Shown: piece after piece, positions 1 to 11,558 of the stretch | Numbering within the stretch: position 1 is the stretch's first letter | Layout of the letters: every line of letters begins with the position of its first letter | Assembly (NCBI RefSeq): GCF_932526225.1 | Contig: NC_064039.1 | Span: 11,116,139 to 11,180,138, forward strand | Length of the DNA stretch: 64,000 bases | Source: Nematostella vectensis | Taxonomy: Eukaryota > Cnidaria > Anthozoa > Actiniaria > Edwardsiidae | Reading direction: 5' to 3' | Notes under the pieces: model-generated | What the model saw: only the letters and a program-made list of their open reading frames with translations | What the model was told of the DNA's origin: nothing | The model's database searches: none | Made by a program: the position numbers and the translations under genes

Positions 1-171
1 TCCTGTCATGAGAAGACAAAGATTGATAAATTATTGCAACGTTTTGTATTTATCGTTAAATCATATGCTAAACACCATATTGTTATTGTCTGACGTCATT
101 GTAGTGTTATTAAGTGGTTAGCAGACTAACTACTGAACACTGAACACCCTTGTTCACAGTCCGGCTGGGTG

Positions 172-438
172 CCGGGGGGGACTCCGATAGAAACAGACGG
201 GGTGATTGTCGGGAAAATCGAATTTTCCCTAAGGAATAGCACCTGGGTGTGGTCAACAGAATTTTCTCACCCCTAAGAGATAGCAAATTGGGTGTGGTAA
301 AAGAAATTTTAAACCCTAAGTAATCGGAGAATCGGCAGAAATCTGCAAAATCAGAAAATCTCACAGCACCCCGTTGAAATAAGAATAAGGTGATCGTCCT
401 AAGAATAGGACAATCATCCCCTTGGCGAGTCCCCCCCT
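172..438. repeat. MITE-like inverted-repeat element in a tetraspanin intron
   Basis: The ends are inverted copies of a G-run followed by ACTC (near 172-183, and GAGTCCCCCCC at 427-437). Inside are two diverged copies of a roughly 50-base unit containing CCCTAAG and TGGGTGTGGT. It has no coding capacity. It ends about 16 bases from the splice donor of tetraspanin exon 4 at 454. The class is not assigned. Confidence 0.4.
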
Positions 439-453
439 TAAAAGTTCTGTTAC

Positions 454-1412
454 CTTTTGCTGCAGCAAGTCGATAAGGTCCGTGGTTCCTTTGTCCGATC
501 CGTATTTGGTGGCAATGGTGCTGTTGATGTCTTTTTGAAGCGTAGCCATGACCTTTTGGAAATGAAAAGGTAGTAATCATGGTCTTCCTGTGGTTTATTG
601 ATTCAAAAGGAAAAACGCGGAAAACTTGCAGATATCTGAACATAGTTATAGATCATATTCCTAGAAGTTCTGTAGAATATCGACTTTTGTATTCAACTAA
701 AGCTATTCTGCAATATTTACTTATGGTTGTATGTTTTTACCTTGTCTTTGTGCTGATAGGCGAGAGCAGCTGACGTGATCTCCAAGATCAGGATGATAAG
801 TAGCAGTGCAAAGAACTGAGGTATAAGCATGAAGACATTAGAATTTACCAATAGCTCAAGAAAAAATATCCCCAACCCCCCACACACATCAGTAAGTAAA
901 TGCCACCATTTTGTTTTTAAGTCAATATAGCTTTTTTAAATCATTATATACACCAGCGCCAACATTGCAAGCAACAAATACACCAAACTAGAAGTCCCTA
1001 CTACCCTTATGCTACCTATGCACTAGAACTAGTTCTTCTTTCATGGGAGTGTACAGGGCTACACTGTAGATAAACAAATATAGTTTACTGATGATTCTGT
1101 GGTTAATTTTGCTGCACGCACACTTCTGCTTTTATGCATTTTTTAGACTGTTGCCCTGGCATGGCGGATGCAAATCTATAAATAGTTGATTGACAAACTA
1201 GATAGTGAACATAAACATAAAATGTGGGGGATAACACTGTATACAATATTGTCAAAATGGGGGGGATGGATATCCATCCTATTACCATGATTTTCTGAGT
1301 GGATGTTTTTTTACATGAATGTGAGGTTTTTACATGTACCCAAATGGTCACACAGAAACTCCCCCCCCCCGGCTTCAAAACCACTATCCCTCCAGCCCAG
1401 TCCCTCACTTCC

Positions 1413-1443
<31 letters not shown>

Positions 1444-1903
1444 CACACACACACAAACACACACCTTTGGGACCACTCCTTTGGCCCTGCTGGGGTACTT
1501 ACAATCATCAGCAAGCACTTGTTCTCTTTGTAGGCACCACAACAACCACAGAACGCCACAACAGCAATAATGACACCAACAGCAATCAACAGCCTTGACC
1601 CAGAAGCGTATTCGATATTGGAGAGAGCAAGGTAGGAGCCATACTTAGCCTCTGCCCAACCTCCAATAGCAACCAAAATTATACCAAAGATCTAGGATAA
1701 AGAAAACAAAATATATTAATCTTAAGGGGGGTTGTCGAGTTAAGTGTTGGAAAAAAATTTGATTATGCATATCAAAACATCTCTATTGTTAGGAGAAGAT
1801 GGCGAGAGGGGACAATTTAGCATTCGACACCACTTACAAAAAAGAGAAGGTTGAAGAACAACACCAGGTATTTGATGATTTTGGTACCTCCTTCAACTGC
1901 CAT
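454..1903 (-). CDS. Tetraspanin, 5' four coding exons (3' part outside window)
   Basis: Minus-strand exons: 1838-1903, 1503-1691, 741-815 and 454-552, each bounded by AG acceptors and GTAAG-like or GTAACA donors and all in phase 0. Exon 1 starts MAVEGGTKIIKYLVLFFN, the usual short cytoplasmic tail and start of TM1. Exon 2 completes TM1, the small extracellular loop and TM2, ending with the tetraspanin signature GCCGAYKENKC. Exon 3 is TM3 (FFALLLIILILEITSAALAY). Exon 4 starts the large extracellular loop. The CCG-containing exon and TM4 are not visible in bases 1-453 and should lie left of the window. Exons 1 and 2 match the neighbouring complete gene in phase and nearly in length, so the two are tandem paralogues. 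Tetraspanins organise membrane protein microdomains; a specific orthologue cannot be named. Confidence 0.9.
626..740. repeat. Intronic repeat shared with 2248-2373
   Basis: The stretch beginning ATATCTGAACATAGTTATAG and ending TGGTTGTATGTTTTTAC recurs at 2248-2373 with small indels. The first copy lies in intron 3 of the left tetraspanin and reaches the donor at 740. The second lies upstream of that gene. This is a local dispersed duplication without coding content. Confidence 0.6.
1414..1463. repeat. Compound (C)n(AC)n microsatellite
   Basis: A run of 29 C is followed by about 20 bases of AC-rich repeat, inside the intron between tetraspanin exons 2 and 3. It creates long proline or glycine reading frames on both strands that are not genes. 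Confidence 0.9.
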
Positions 1904-2646
1904 ACTGCTTTTATTGAGACCTAGAATTAGTAAATCGTTTTAGTGGATAGATACACTTTTGGCTTGGTAAAGATGCTTAATTAAAAGGGGTGATTGTCAC
2001 TGGGGCAGGGGGTGGCAGGGGTGGCTTGACCTCCCCTCCCCCCACTTTTCTGAGCGGATGTGTGTGTAATTTTTTCTCACATGAACGCGCGTTTTACATA
2101 AACATGCAGCGTTACGTGTATAAATCGATAAATCAAATCTGTCAGTAGGTAAAATGGCGACGCGAGCGGTAAGTGGAGCAAACAAATGTAGTTTCCCTGG
2201 CCTACACAGAAAGGGACTTGATATACTGGATTACTTGCTTAGACCTCGAGATATCTGAACATAGTTATAGATCATGTTCCGAGAAGTTCTGTAGAGCTTG
2301 GTACAGTTGCAGGAATATCGACTTGTGTAATCAACTAAAGCAATTTTGCAATTTTAATGGTTGTATGTTTTTACTTTGTGTATTTTTTCTACATGAACCC
2401 GGTTTTACATAAACATGCAGCGTTACGTTTATCAATCGTTTGCTTGATAAAAGTCGACATTATAGATTTTTTTAAACTGTTTGTATTCATTTAGCGGTAT
2501 TCTATTTAAAATCTCAGGTACACCCTTTCTCCTCGAAACCACACACCACTCCCTTTCCCATTAATTTGTTTTTAAGCTTCAGAGCCGCTGGGAATTGGGT
2601 AGCGCAACACGCAACGTTTAGATGAGTAACATATGATCATCACCAT

Positions 2647-2924
2647 CAGGGGGGGCGGATACAGGGGGTTGATTGGATGGATATACACCCCCCTTTTTGA
2701 GTAAAAAAATTGAAAAGTCATTTTGAAGAGAATAAATATCTGAGGGACGGGAGGTACTGTCCAATTTTCTTCGCCTGCTCGACGTTGCTGACGCGACAAA
2801 TCCAATTAAGTGTGAAGTATTGTAATATCTATGGTAGCGACCTACCAAAAACCACTAGATCAGTTATAAGCCGTCTCTCCGGCCATTATCCCACCCCCAT
2901 TTTGAAATCCTGAATCCGTCCCTG
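2647..2924. mobile_element. hAT-like MITE
   Basis: The left end reads CAGGGGGGGCGGATACAG and the right end, reverse-complemented, reads CAGGGACGGATTCAG, giving imperfect terminal inverted repeats of about 17 bases. CAGGG ends are typical of hAT elements. No transposase is present and the target duplication is not clear. Confidence 0.5.
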
Positions 2925-4564
2925 ATCATGTTGATCGTTTTTCGATGTCACTATGAAATTGTCATATTGGCATTTGTCAGACAAATCTTCAGGTCCTTTT
3001 ATTCCGAAATATCAACTAAATGTCAAACTCGTTTTAGATATACATTTTTTAGATGTTTAATTTGTTGAAATTTGGATCATTTCTACAAATTAAAACAAAG
3101 CAATTGTCGGCCAAAGGTCTTATCAAAACGATTGTCACCCCACGCATGTTCAACAACAATAATTCTTTTATATCGAAGAACATTAATCCCAGTCATTTGC
3201 ATTTGTAACTTTAGATTCTAGAGTTCTTAATCATTATGCAGGAATATGAAGCGTCGTAACAATAGTGTTTTTAATAAACCTGTGGAATACACTAAGCTTA
3301 TTTATCGCTAATGCACTCTTATGTCTTTGATCTCCACCTTTTGTTCTGCTGGCTTTACAATACCACATTTCACGGGTTTATGAAAACCACTGTATGGGCC
3401 CCCTCGTAGATAGCATTTATCAGCATTAAAAAAAACATTACAAAGAATAGCAATAATATTCGAGCAATGGCTTAGTATTATAAAACGCTGTCGACAATGC
3501 CAAGCGAGACAAAACATGAACTTTAATCCCGCATAGCTCATGACCGTGTTAGGCGGTTACTTGTTCCACCGCTTTCCGTATTTCAGGTCAAAACTTGTAC
3601 AATCAGTTTTAGTACAGTACACCATGCATCAATATCTTTTAGTACATGTTTTTATAGCTCATTTAATTTTACTCATGATTTAAAAATTTGAACGATTTTA
3701 GGTTGAACTTTCTTCCACATCGTTGGTAGGGCGCTTAACAAGTAGCGCGTCCTAAACTAAGAGTTATCTGCATGATTAATTAGGAGTGCTAGATGCAAAA
3801 TTATTTTATCGAATAAGCATTTAACCAAGTACAACTTTTCTTAGCAGGAAACAGATGTTCAGCTTGTAATGAACCATTTGTAAGCTAATATTTGGTCTTT
3901 TTTGCAGCTTGTACCAAAATCCTTCACAAAAAAAACAAAAGACCAACCGGAGTTAATCTAACAAATTCTAAATACTTTCCTCATCTAGAAAAGTTGTTTA
4001 CCTTTTCTTTTTTGTGATTCCTGCAAGCCACTCGGAGCATTAGTCAAAGTAGAAACGCAGTGACAGTCTTATGATTTAGAATTTATAATTCCCTGCCAAC
4101 GGCAATGCCTGTATGTTATTGGCCAACGCAGGGTAAAGTTTGCATTATTGTCACACCTTTCCAAAGCTTTCACGCTGTCACGATCTGATGTGATTTTGTT
4201 ACGTAAGGGAGACTTTGTGACAAAAACCCTCAACAACGACCCGCTTCGCTGTTGACAAGAAATTGCAAGCAAGAAATAACGTACTCAAAAGACGAGTATA
4301 AAGTTGTCTTCTCGCAATACATTCTGCGTCACAGACCATTCCCAGACAGATATTATCAGATACAGATATAGCTACAACGGTTTTTCAGTGGTACTTCTAA
4401 ACCTCAAAAATGGATTCGCGTATAACATTTCATTATACAAAATACCATCAAATAGAAAGAATATCTATATATAGCAATGTTTAATAAATATCTATATATA
4501 GCAATATTTCAAATAAACTGCTAAATACTATATAAGTATAGCCATTTCAGAGCGCGCGAAAATC

Positions 4565-4960
4565 GCTTTACACTGGTGTAGCCCGTTATAGGCCATTTTG
4601 CTGTTGAAACCCTACTTATATCGAACAACAGACGATAAGGGCGTAGCCCGTCATAGGCCATTTTGCTGTTGAAACAAATACTTATATCGAACAACAGATG
4701 ATAAGGGCGTAGTCAGTCATAGGCCATTATGCCGTAGAAACACCTACTCATATCGAATAACAGACGATAAGGGCGTAGCCAGTCATAGGCCATTTTGCCG
4801 TAGAAACACCTACCTATATCGAACAACAGACGATAAGGGCGTAGCCAGTCATAGGCCATTTTGCTGTTGAAACACCTAATTATATCGAACAACGGACGAT
4901 AAGGACGACAGCCACCCTTATAAGGCCATTTTGCTATAGAAACACCGACACCTATGTATA
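4565..4960. repeat. 66-base tandem repeat, about 5-6 units
   Basis: The anchor GGGCGTAG recurs at 4639, 4705, 4771 and 4837 with a period of exactly 66 bases; flanking units are diverged. Each unit contains CATAGGCCATTTTG and TATCGAACAACAGACGATAA. No open frame crosses it. Confidence 0.9.
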
Positions 4961-5124
4961 CCGGGCAATAAAGACAATATAGTGTATTGTGTACCTATTC
5001 TCTCAATATAAGCCTAATGGCGCTTTTCGAGTGAACCCATTTTTGAAATTATTATAGTCGTTATTTGTGTGCCTCCAAACATCCAACCAGAGCTGTGACT
5101 TTTTTAGTAAATCATTACCCCCCC

Positions 5125-5125
<1 letters not shown>

Positions 5126-5204
<79 letters not shown>
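5126..5204. repeat. C50 tract followed by (CA)n
   Basis: An uninterrupted run of 50 C is followed by about 14 CA units. It has the same arrangement as the tract at 1414. It may be length-polymorphic or inaccurately assembled. Confidence 0.9.
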
Positions 5205-5205
<1 letters not shown>

Positions 5206-6105
5206 CGGCCAAACATAAGCTAGATATCACTCTGGTTTGTCAAATCTATAAGTCAGACTTTTTTGGAGTCAAAACCAAAAATTAACGTCCCGTGGAGATA
5301 CTGCAAAGGCATAAAAAAATCCCTTTTTATTCTTTTTGGGGTGGTCAGATTTTTATCAGAGAACTCACTATTCCCCCCCCCCCCCCCCCCGAAAAAAAAA
5401 TCCTGGATACGGGCCTGGAGTGCAACCTTATTTGGAATAATGTGATGGCCGGATGGTCTAAGTGACGGATGTCTTTCATGGATGTCTTTCGTGGGATAGA
5501 AACCCCATACATGCGGACAACAGAACACAACACAGTCCAGTCAATACAAGTTTATTGTTATTTTTAGAAAATTATTTTATCCTTTCTTAAAACTCATGTA
5601 TGTGTATTGTTTCCTGGTTTCCGTGTTATCAACAAGTAAATCAAAAGTTTTTACCTCCGGTTCCATTCTACCAGGAAATCTTTCACTGTTCCATTGTACA
5701 AGTACAAAACCTGTGGTTTCCATTCTAACAGTAAAATCCAACGGTTCCATTATACAAGAAAATCACGTCCCAATCTCATTTTCCTTTACTCCTCCGTTTG
5801 CTTTCTGAGATTGAGCTGTATCATTCGCTTACCCATTCGTTTTGACCTCTGTGACGCAATGCGCGTTCACTCAGAACCCACCACTAAGCCCAAGCGCATT
5901 GCATAAAAGGGGTGAGAACTGCGTATGCGACCAGTTCTGTTTAGCGGTTCCAGGGTGAATAGAATAACTTGTTTCGTACAATATCTATATTAAAAGGTAA
6001 CTTGATTATTTAATTAAGTTATTGACGTAAATGAACTAGCATATACATCTCTTTTAACGCGCCACGTGCATAAGAGAAATCGCCATGACGTAATAGTTGC
6101 CTTGA

Positions 6106-8636
6106 CTACGCGTAGGATCCCTTGTGGATTCTGCAGATCAGCGTCATGGCCAGGATCATGCCAAGAATCTAAATAATAAAGAATAGTCACACAAAGAATA
6201 GAAACTGCAAACTCGCAAATGAAAATCACGCAACAGCACGCAAACACATTGTAAGTAACGCAACGGTCAAGTCACCCGGCCCGGAAAGGTCGCATAAAAG
6301 CCACGAAAAAAATATCACAGACTGAATGTCTCTAATGTGATGTAATAAAAGACTAAGCCATACAGAGAACATGATAGGTGATTAGGAAAGGGTATTGGAT
6401 TAAATGGGAAGGCATCTAGTTGGTGTGGTCGGGGAGCGATGCCCTTACCTGGATAACGATAAGTCCGATGGCCAACCCAGCAATGATGATCAACTTGTCA
6501 TTTACAAAGTCCTTCATCGCCTCAAAGCAACCCTGTGGAAAGAAAATTGTTGGATGACATTTTCTTAACCAATACGCCTTGATGAGCATGATATTTGAGT
6601 ATAGCGCACGTTAAGAGCTTTATGGTTTGTCATAAGTGCAATTTTCACCCATATAAGCAATTTGGGCTTTTGGGTTGTTGGGACGTTTAGCAGTTCGGGC
6701 CTTAGGGTTCTTGGTTGTTTGGTGGTTCGGCCAGTGGGCTCCACGCGGACCAGATTACCTGCCCCTTCATAAAAGCTTTTATAGTGGCCATGGTAAAGAG
6801 CCATTTAATTTAAAATTGGGCCTACCTTACTGTATCAGGTTAATAGGGTTACTTGGCTTACCTTAATGTGTGGAGTTGATAGGGTTAATTGGCTTACCAA
6901 ATAATGTTTTTGGTTAATAGGGTTACTTGGCTTGCCTTAATGTATTGGGTTAATAGGTTTACCTCTCTTACCTTACAGTATTGGGTTAATAGGGTTTCCT
7001 GGCTTACCTTACTGTTTCGGGTCCCTGGGAGACAAGCATCATTATCTGGTTTACCACAGCACGAGCCAGGGCCAGCTTTGTATTTCATTTGTCCATACAA
7101 AGTCCAGTCAGAAGGACCTTTAGCTCCACAGCATTCAAACTATGAACACCAATATTGAAGCAAATAATCATGTAATCTTATCTGTCGGGCATAAAACCAC
7201 GAGGGAGAAAATATATAAAGAAGTTTTTTTTTTATTTTAACAGAACTCACGTCCATCTGCATAGCGTCAATCGCGGCTTTGTTGTTCTTTGGATACTCCT
7301 TGATGTTCCTTATGATGTCGTCTGTCAGATCACTCTGGATCTATTGCAAGGGAGGAAGCACAGTTACCCATGTAATATACCCTGATAGTAGCACAAGGTA
7401 AAGGTTGAGAGATGAACAGAGGATGTGGGAACAAGAGCCCCTTTAAGTAGTAGTAAAGAGGGTTCCTTTTCAAGTTAAAATTACGGTTGCGACAGGGGTT
7501 AGGGTTAATTGAATATGAAAGTTGTCCTCTATGGGGATCTCTTCAAATAATAGGATTTGCATTGGCTGTTGTCGTCGAATTACCACCTAAACCATACGCC
7601 ATATATTAGTTTTCAATAGCATTGATAACTTTGTGTGCTTGTGTCGATCGTACATACCTTGTCCTTATTGATATACCCAAGAACTGCAGCCGCAATCTCG
7701 AGGCCAAGAACAATCAGCAGCAAAATAAAGAACTACGATGAAACACAGCACTTAATCACTTGGATAACGTATAGGGTCTTGTTAAATGGGTTATCGTACT
7801 CATCGAAGTAAGAATATCCTCCCTATCCCTGGATGTTGTGACATGGGCTGGGTGAGCCTCCGTTACTTAGTAATTGGCTACCCCCCTTACCCAACTACCG
7901 CCCATTATATCCATAGGCATACCCCAAGGATTGATTTTCGACCAAGGCAGCTTTTTAGAGGTGACTTACCAATATAAGCATGCATTTATTCTCCTTCCAG
8001 GCACCACAGCAGCCAAAAAAGGCGATGATGGTAATGATACATCCCACTGCAATAAGCAGACGAGAGCCACTCATGAAATCATTGGACGAGATGGAGATAT
8101 ACGGACCAAACTTGATCTCAGCATATGCTCCGTACCCAACCAGCGCAATCCCAAAAAGCTGTTGAACAAAGTTGTTAAGGGTGAGTTGGATAATACAGTG
8201 GATCCCAATTAAAAACCCACGTTTAAGAGCATTCAAGGTGAGATGCTCTGCAACCAAGGTATTGACTCCTGGCTTTTTTTTTTTAGCTAAAAATATAAAA
8301 AACTGACTGAAAACAGATACCCCCTATTTTGAGTTTTGTAACAGCCCGTCAAAGACAAACACCAAAGATCCAAAGATCATCCATTTCTAAAGTAGGTGCC
8401 TGTGTCTAATGTCTTGTTGAAAAAATTCAGAAATTCTCTAGATAAATCATTAAGTGATACATTCATTTCCTTGTGAGATTGAAAATGTTCCATATTTCTG
8501 GAAAACGCTTCACAAACTCTTAGATTGTTCTAAATCAATAAAGTTTGATATCGGTTGTGATTGAACTACTTACGAAAAAGAGGAAGTTAAAAAAAAAGAC
8601 AAGGAACTTGATGCACTTTGTAGCTCCTTCTGCCAT
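6106..8636 (-). CDS. Tetraspanin, complete, 7 coding exons, 231 aa
   Basis: Minus-strand exons: 8574-8636, 7970-8158, 7658-7732, 7251-7340, 7008-7139, 6449-6532 and 6106-6168. All junctions are phase 0 with GT-AG sites, and the sum is 696 bases including TAG. Start chosen: MAEGATKCIKFLVFF in GCCATGG context, just after an acceptor (TTATTTCCAG), so a 5' UTR exon lies upstream. Four membrane segments are visible: about residues 10-37, 55-84, 85-105 and 198-224. TM2 ends in the signature FFGCCGAWKENKC. The large loop has FECCG at 140-144, further cysteines at 166, 167, 175 and 185, and a GSCCG motif, so six cysteines as in CD63/CD9-type tetraspanins. The C-terminus is short (HKGSYA). The protein should be a plasma or endosomal membrane organiser. 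The donor of exon 5 sits at the edge of an in-phase 36-base tandem repeat (see findings). Confidence 0.95.
6820..7010 (-). repeat. 36-base tandem repeat carrying copies of the exon 5 splice donor
   Basis: Read on the minus strand from 7010, a 36-base unit containing AAGGTAAG and CCTATTAACCCAATAC is repeated about five times. The first GTAAG is the donor of tetraspanin exon 5. The next units keep GTAAG or GCAAG at the same place, and the reading frame stays open through three units before a TAA near 6894. Confidence 0.8.
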
Positions 8637-10956
8637 GGCGACCCTTGGTTATCTGGAAATAACACAATGTAAACTTAGCAAGTCTCACAACAATTTGAGT
8701 TTAAAGTTATTTCAAGGCTAGTCAATGCATATTGAACTTTATAAGGTATGGCTCGCATGATAACACAGCAGCAGTATAGCGTCGTGCACAACATATCGAC
8801 AGAACATAACGACTTTAAGTTTGTCTTGTGAAGCGCGGTGCATACTTTTGCGATATAAAGACAATAGGCACGCACTGTTCTTATGTTTAAGTATGGACAT
8901 TGTGACGTTTTTTCTCTTACGTTGTTATGTCAGTTTTCTAGAACCATTTGTGTTTTGACTCTCTTGAACTTTTGAAACTCTCTTCACCATTCTTATATTC
9001 TGTCAGCTTTCGAGGACTTATTTGTTTTCTTTAAGCTTTCGCATAAAAATTTACTTGCTCTCCCTTTCATCTTTTTTAGCACTGAGCTGTTTTAGACAAT
9101 AACCAAATTGCAATATTTTTGCGTAAATTCCAAGCGCCTTCTGTTTCATTTTTCGTTAACGTACCGTTGTCACTGTCAGCTATTACTATTTTTATCGGTT
9201 CAAGTTCCGATTCGTAACCTCCACATGTGCGTCACGCGATAACACGACAGAAAACCATTAATGACAATATTAATTTTGCCAAACCCATTCACGGGTCTTC
9301 ATTCTTTATTTTTACGAGAAGAATAAGCCGTAAAATATTTACACGTGTACAGAACTTACATCCAGCGTATCAATATAACGATACAAGCGCGCCTCTAATA
9401 TATTCGGTTCAGCGACTGAACAGATAAGGTAAACATAAGATTTTCGGGCATAGTATATTTTGTTTTCCACTGGATGTGTACAAAGTACGAAATTAAGATA
9501 AAGCACAAAATTAAAACAAAAAATAATTTAACATAATTTGCATACACGCAGGCGTTTGTGCCTTCGAAAAGTGGCTGGAGAATGAATATTTTACAAGAAA
9601 TAGCAGGGTGCATTAGCTTTCGGTTGTCAATATGCTCGGCTCAAGTGCACACATTTGAACGTGCACCACTGCCAGGTCTTATCGCTGTTTTGGCTACGCT
9701 TTAAGCTTGTAATCGAAGGGACGACTGTTAACTAAGCATAATTGAGCCATATATGTTTCCTTATTCTATGCCTGAGTGAACGGACTTGCATGAGCAGAAA
9801 AGCTGTATGAGCCACCCGTAAATAATTTAATTAATCCCTTATAATTTCGACTAAGGCAGAAGGAGTGACTGCATACGCTTGATAATGAATAAGGCTGATC
9901 ACACCATGTATGTGGCGAATTCTAGAAATACACCCATGCAACCTTTTAACACTGTTACAAATAAAAGCAAATTTGCTGTCCAAAGAATCGTCGAGAGTAT
10001 GCAAATATGTTGCCAATAATCTCGGGGAACTGATATTTGTGTCAGTTAAATCCTGTTTTCGGCTGACTGTCACACGCATTTAAATCGTATTTTGCACAAA
10101 TAAGAGCCAATAAAGACCAACACCAAACCATCATTAGAATACACAACTCGACTCTTACCTTCTTCGCTCTGTCTTGTAGTAAACAGTGGGAGATACAGCG
10201 AACAGTACAACAACAGCCTCGGGTGTTTCTTGGGTGTGAGCGCGGATTGACCTGGCACTAGCACGTGACTTGCGAAAAAGGTGTGTTTGATGTGTGTTCA
10301 TTAAGTAATGTTTCTGTTTATTTGTAGCTCTTCCTAGGGCATCGTGGTAGGAAAAAAGACTTTGGAATTTCTAGATCGTATTCATGATAAAGATTTCGAG
10401 TGCGTTTCGGTTGGCGCAGGAGATAAGTTAGAATTTTCGTTTGATCAGGAGACCAGATTATATTTGCATTGAGCCGTGAGGCGTCTGGCTCTCAGCGACC
10501 ACCTCGAGTAGAGGCGGGGCATTGGAAACCGTGTGATTGGTAGTGATATATATATACCGTATATTAGTCTAGATGAGTTTCTTTTAATCTCTTTGTAAGC
10601 CTAATGACTTTTTTTCCTCGGTTTGTCACTCGGTGACTTCTACCCCTAAATGTTAAATCGCTTTGCTCATGCACAGGTCTAATTTTCCAATGAAATATTA
10701 GAATATGTTCTGAATTAATAATGAATGATTTGTAAATGGGAATTTTTAGAAACACTAAGGATAAATGTCACAAGATGACAGCTTTAATTTTACTCATTGC
10801 AACTTATTTTACTAATATACTAATATATCTAAAATCGTCTATCTGTCTGTAGGTGCGTATATATCCATTTATACTGTGAAAAATTAAGTCAGTGATTATA
10901 AAATTCAAAAGTAAAACATTAACATTTACAATTATGAAAAAGCACTAGTTGTTATT
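8637..10956. other. 5' flank of the complete tetraspanin
   Basis: No protein-coding exon was recognised. A possible 5' UTR exon ends at about 10159, where the minus strand reads AGCGAAGAAG followed by GTAAGAG. This would splice to the acceptor just upstream of the start codon at 8636. Short (TA)n lies at 10546-10556. Confidence 0.35.
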
Positions 10957-10969
10957 ATGTATCATCGGG

Positions 10970-11515
10970 TCAGTCAAGCAACGATCCCCATGTCATCGAG
11001 TCTGTCACACTATGTCACGGGTCTGTCACGTAACCATGTCATCGGGTCAGTCACGCAACGATCTCCATGTCATCGAGTCTGTCACACTATGTCACGGGTC
11101 TGTCACGTAACCATGTCATCGAGTCTGTCACACTACTATGTCATCGGATCTGTCACACTATGTCACGGGTCTGTCACGTAACCATGTCACGGGTCTGTCA
11201 CGTAACCATGTCATCGGGTCTGTCACGTAACCATGTCATCGGGTCTGTCACGTAACCATGTCATCGGGTCTGTCACGTAACCATGTCGGGCCTTTCACGT
11301 TATCATGTCGTCGAATATGTCACACAACTATGTCATCGAGTCTGTCACGTTATCATGTCGGGCCTGTCACGTTATCATGTCGGGCTTTGTCCATTACCAT
11401 GTCGGGTCTGTCACGTTACCTTGTCGACTGTGTCACGTTATCATGTCGGGCCTGTCATGTTGTCATGTCGGGTCTGTCACGTTATCATGTCGGGTCTGCC
11501 ACGTTCGTCACACAA
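10970..11515. repeat. Minisatellite, 22-25 base unit, over 20 copies
   Basis: The left part repeats GTCATCGGGTCTGTCACGTA plus ACCAT. The right part repeats a shorter form, GTCGGGTCTGTCACGTTATC. The units are head to tail without spacers. They produce overlapping frames of about 60-110 codons on the plus strand, which are not genes. It lies just past the 3' end of the PX-SH3 gene. Confidence 0.9.
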
Positions 11516-11558
11516 TCATCACCCCCACTATACTACTGATCTACAAATCGGCCTTTCA

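Larger units (their letters stand above)
1904..6105. other. Intergenic DNA between the two tetraspanins
   Basis: No convincing exon was seen. It holds a MITE (2647-2924), a 66-base tandem repeat (about 4565-4960), a C50(CA)n tract (5126-5204), a C tract at 5373-5390 beside a hAT-like terminal remnant (CCTGGATACGGGCCTG near 5402), and a direct repeat of about 50 bases (2082-2136 and 2393-2445, containing AAACATGCAGCGTTACGT). The promoter and any 5' UTR exon of the left tetraspanin must lie here but could not be placed. A possible polyadenylation signal for the right tetraspanin (AATAAA on the minus strand) is near 5551-5556. Confidence 0.6.

Noticed and set aside
110-643. 177-codon minus-strand frame
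   Set aside because: It overlaps the tetraspanin exon 454-552 in another frame and covers a MITE; no domain is visible.
1103-1598. Proline- or glycine-rich frames around the C tract
   Set aside because: They are translations of homopolymer and AC repeat; the real exon here is 1503-1691 on the minus strand.
5003-5533. Frames with long proline or glycine runs
   Set aside because: They come from the C50(CA)n tract and a nearby C run; no gene structure is seen.
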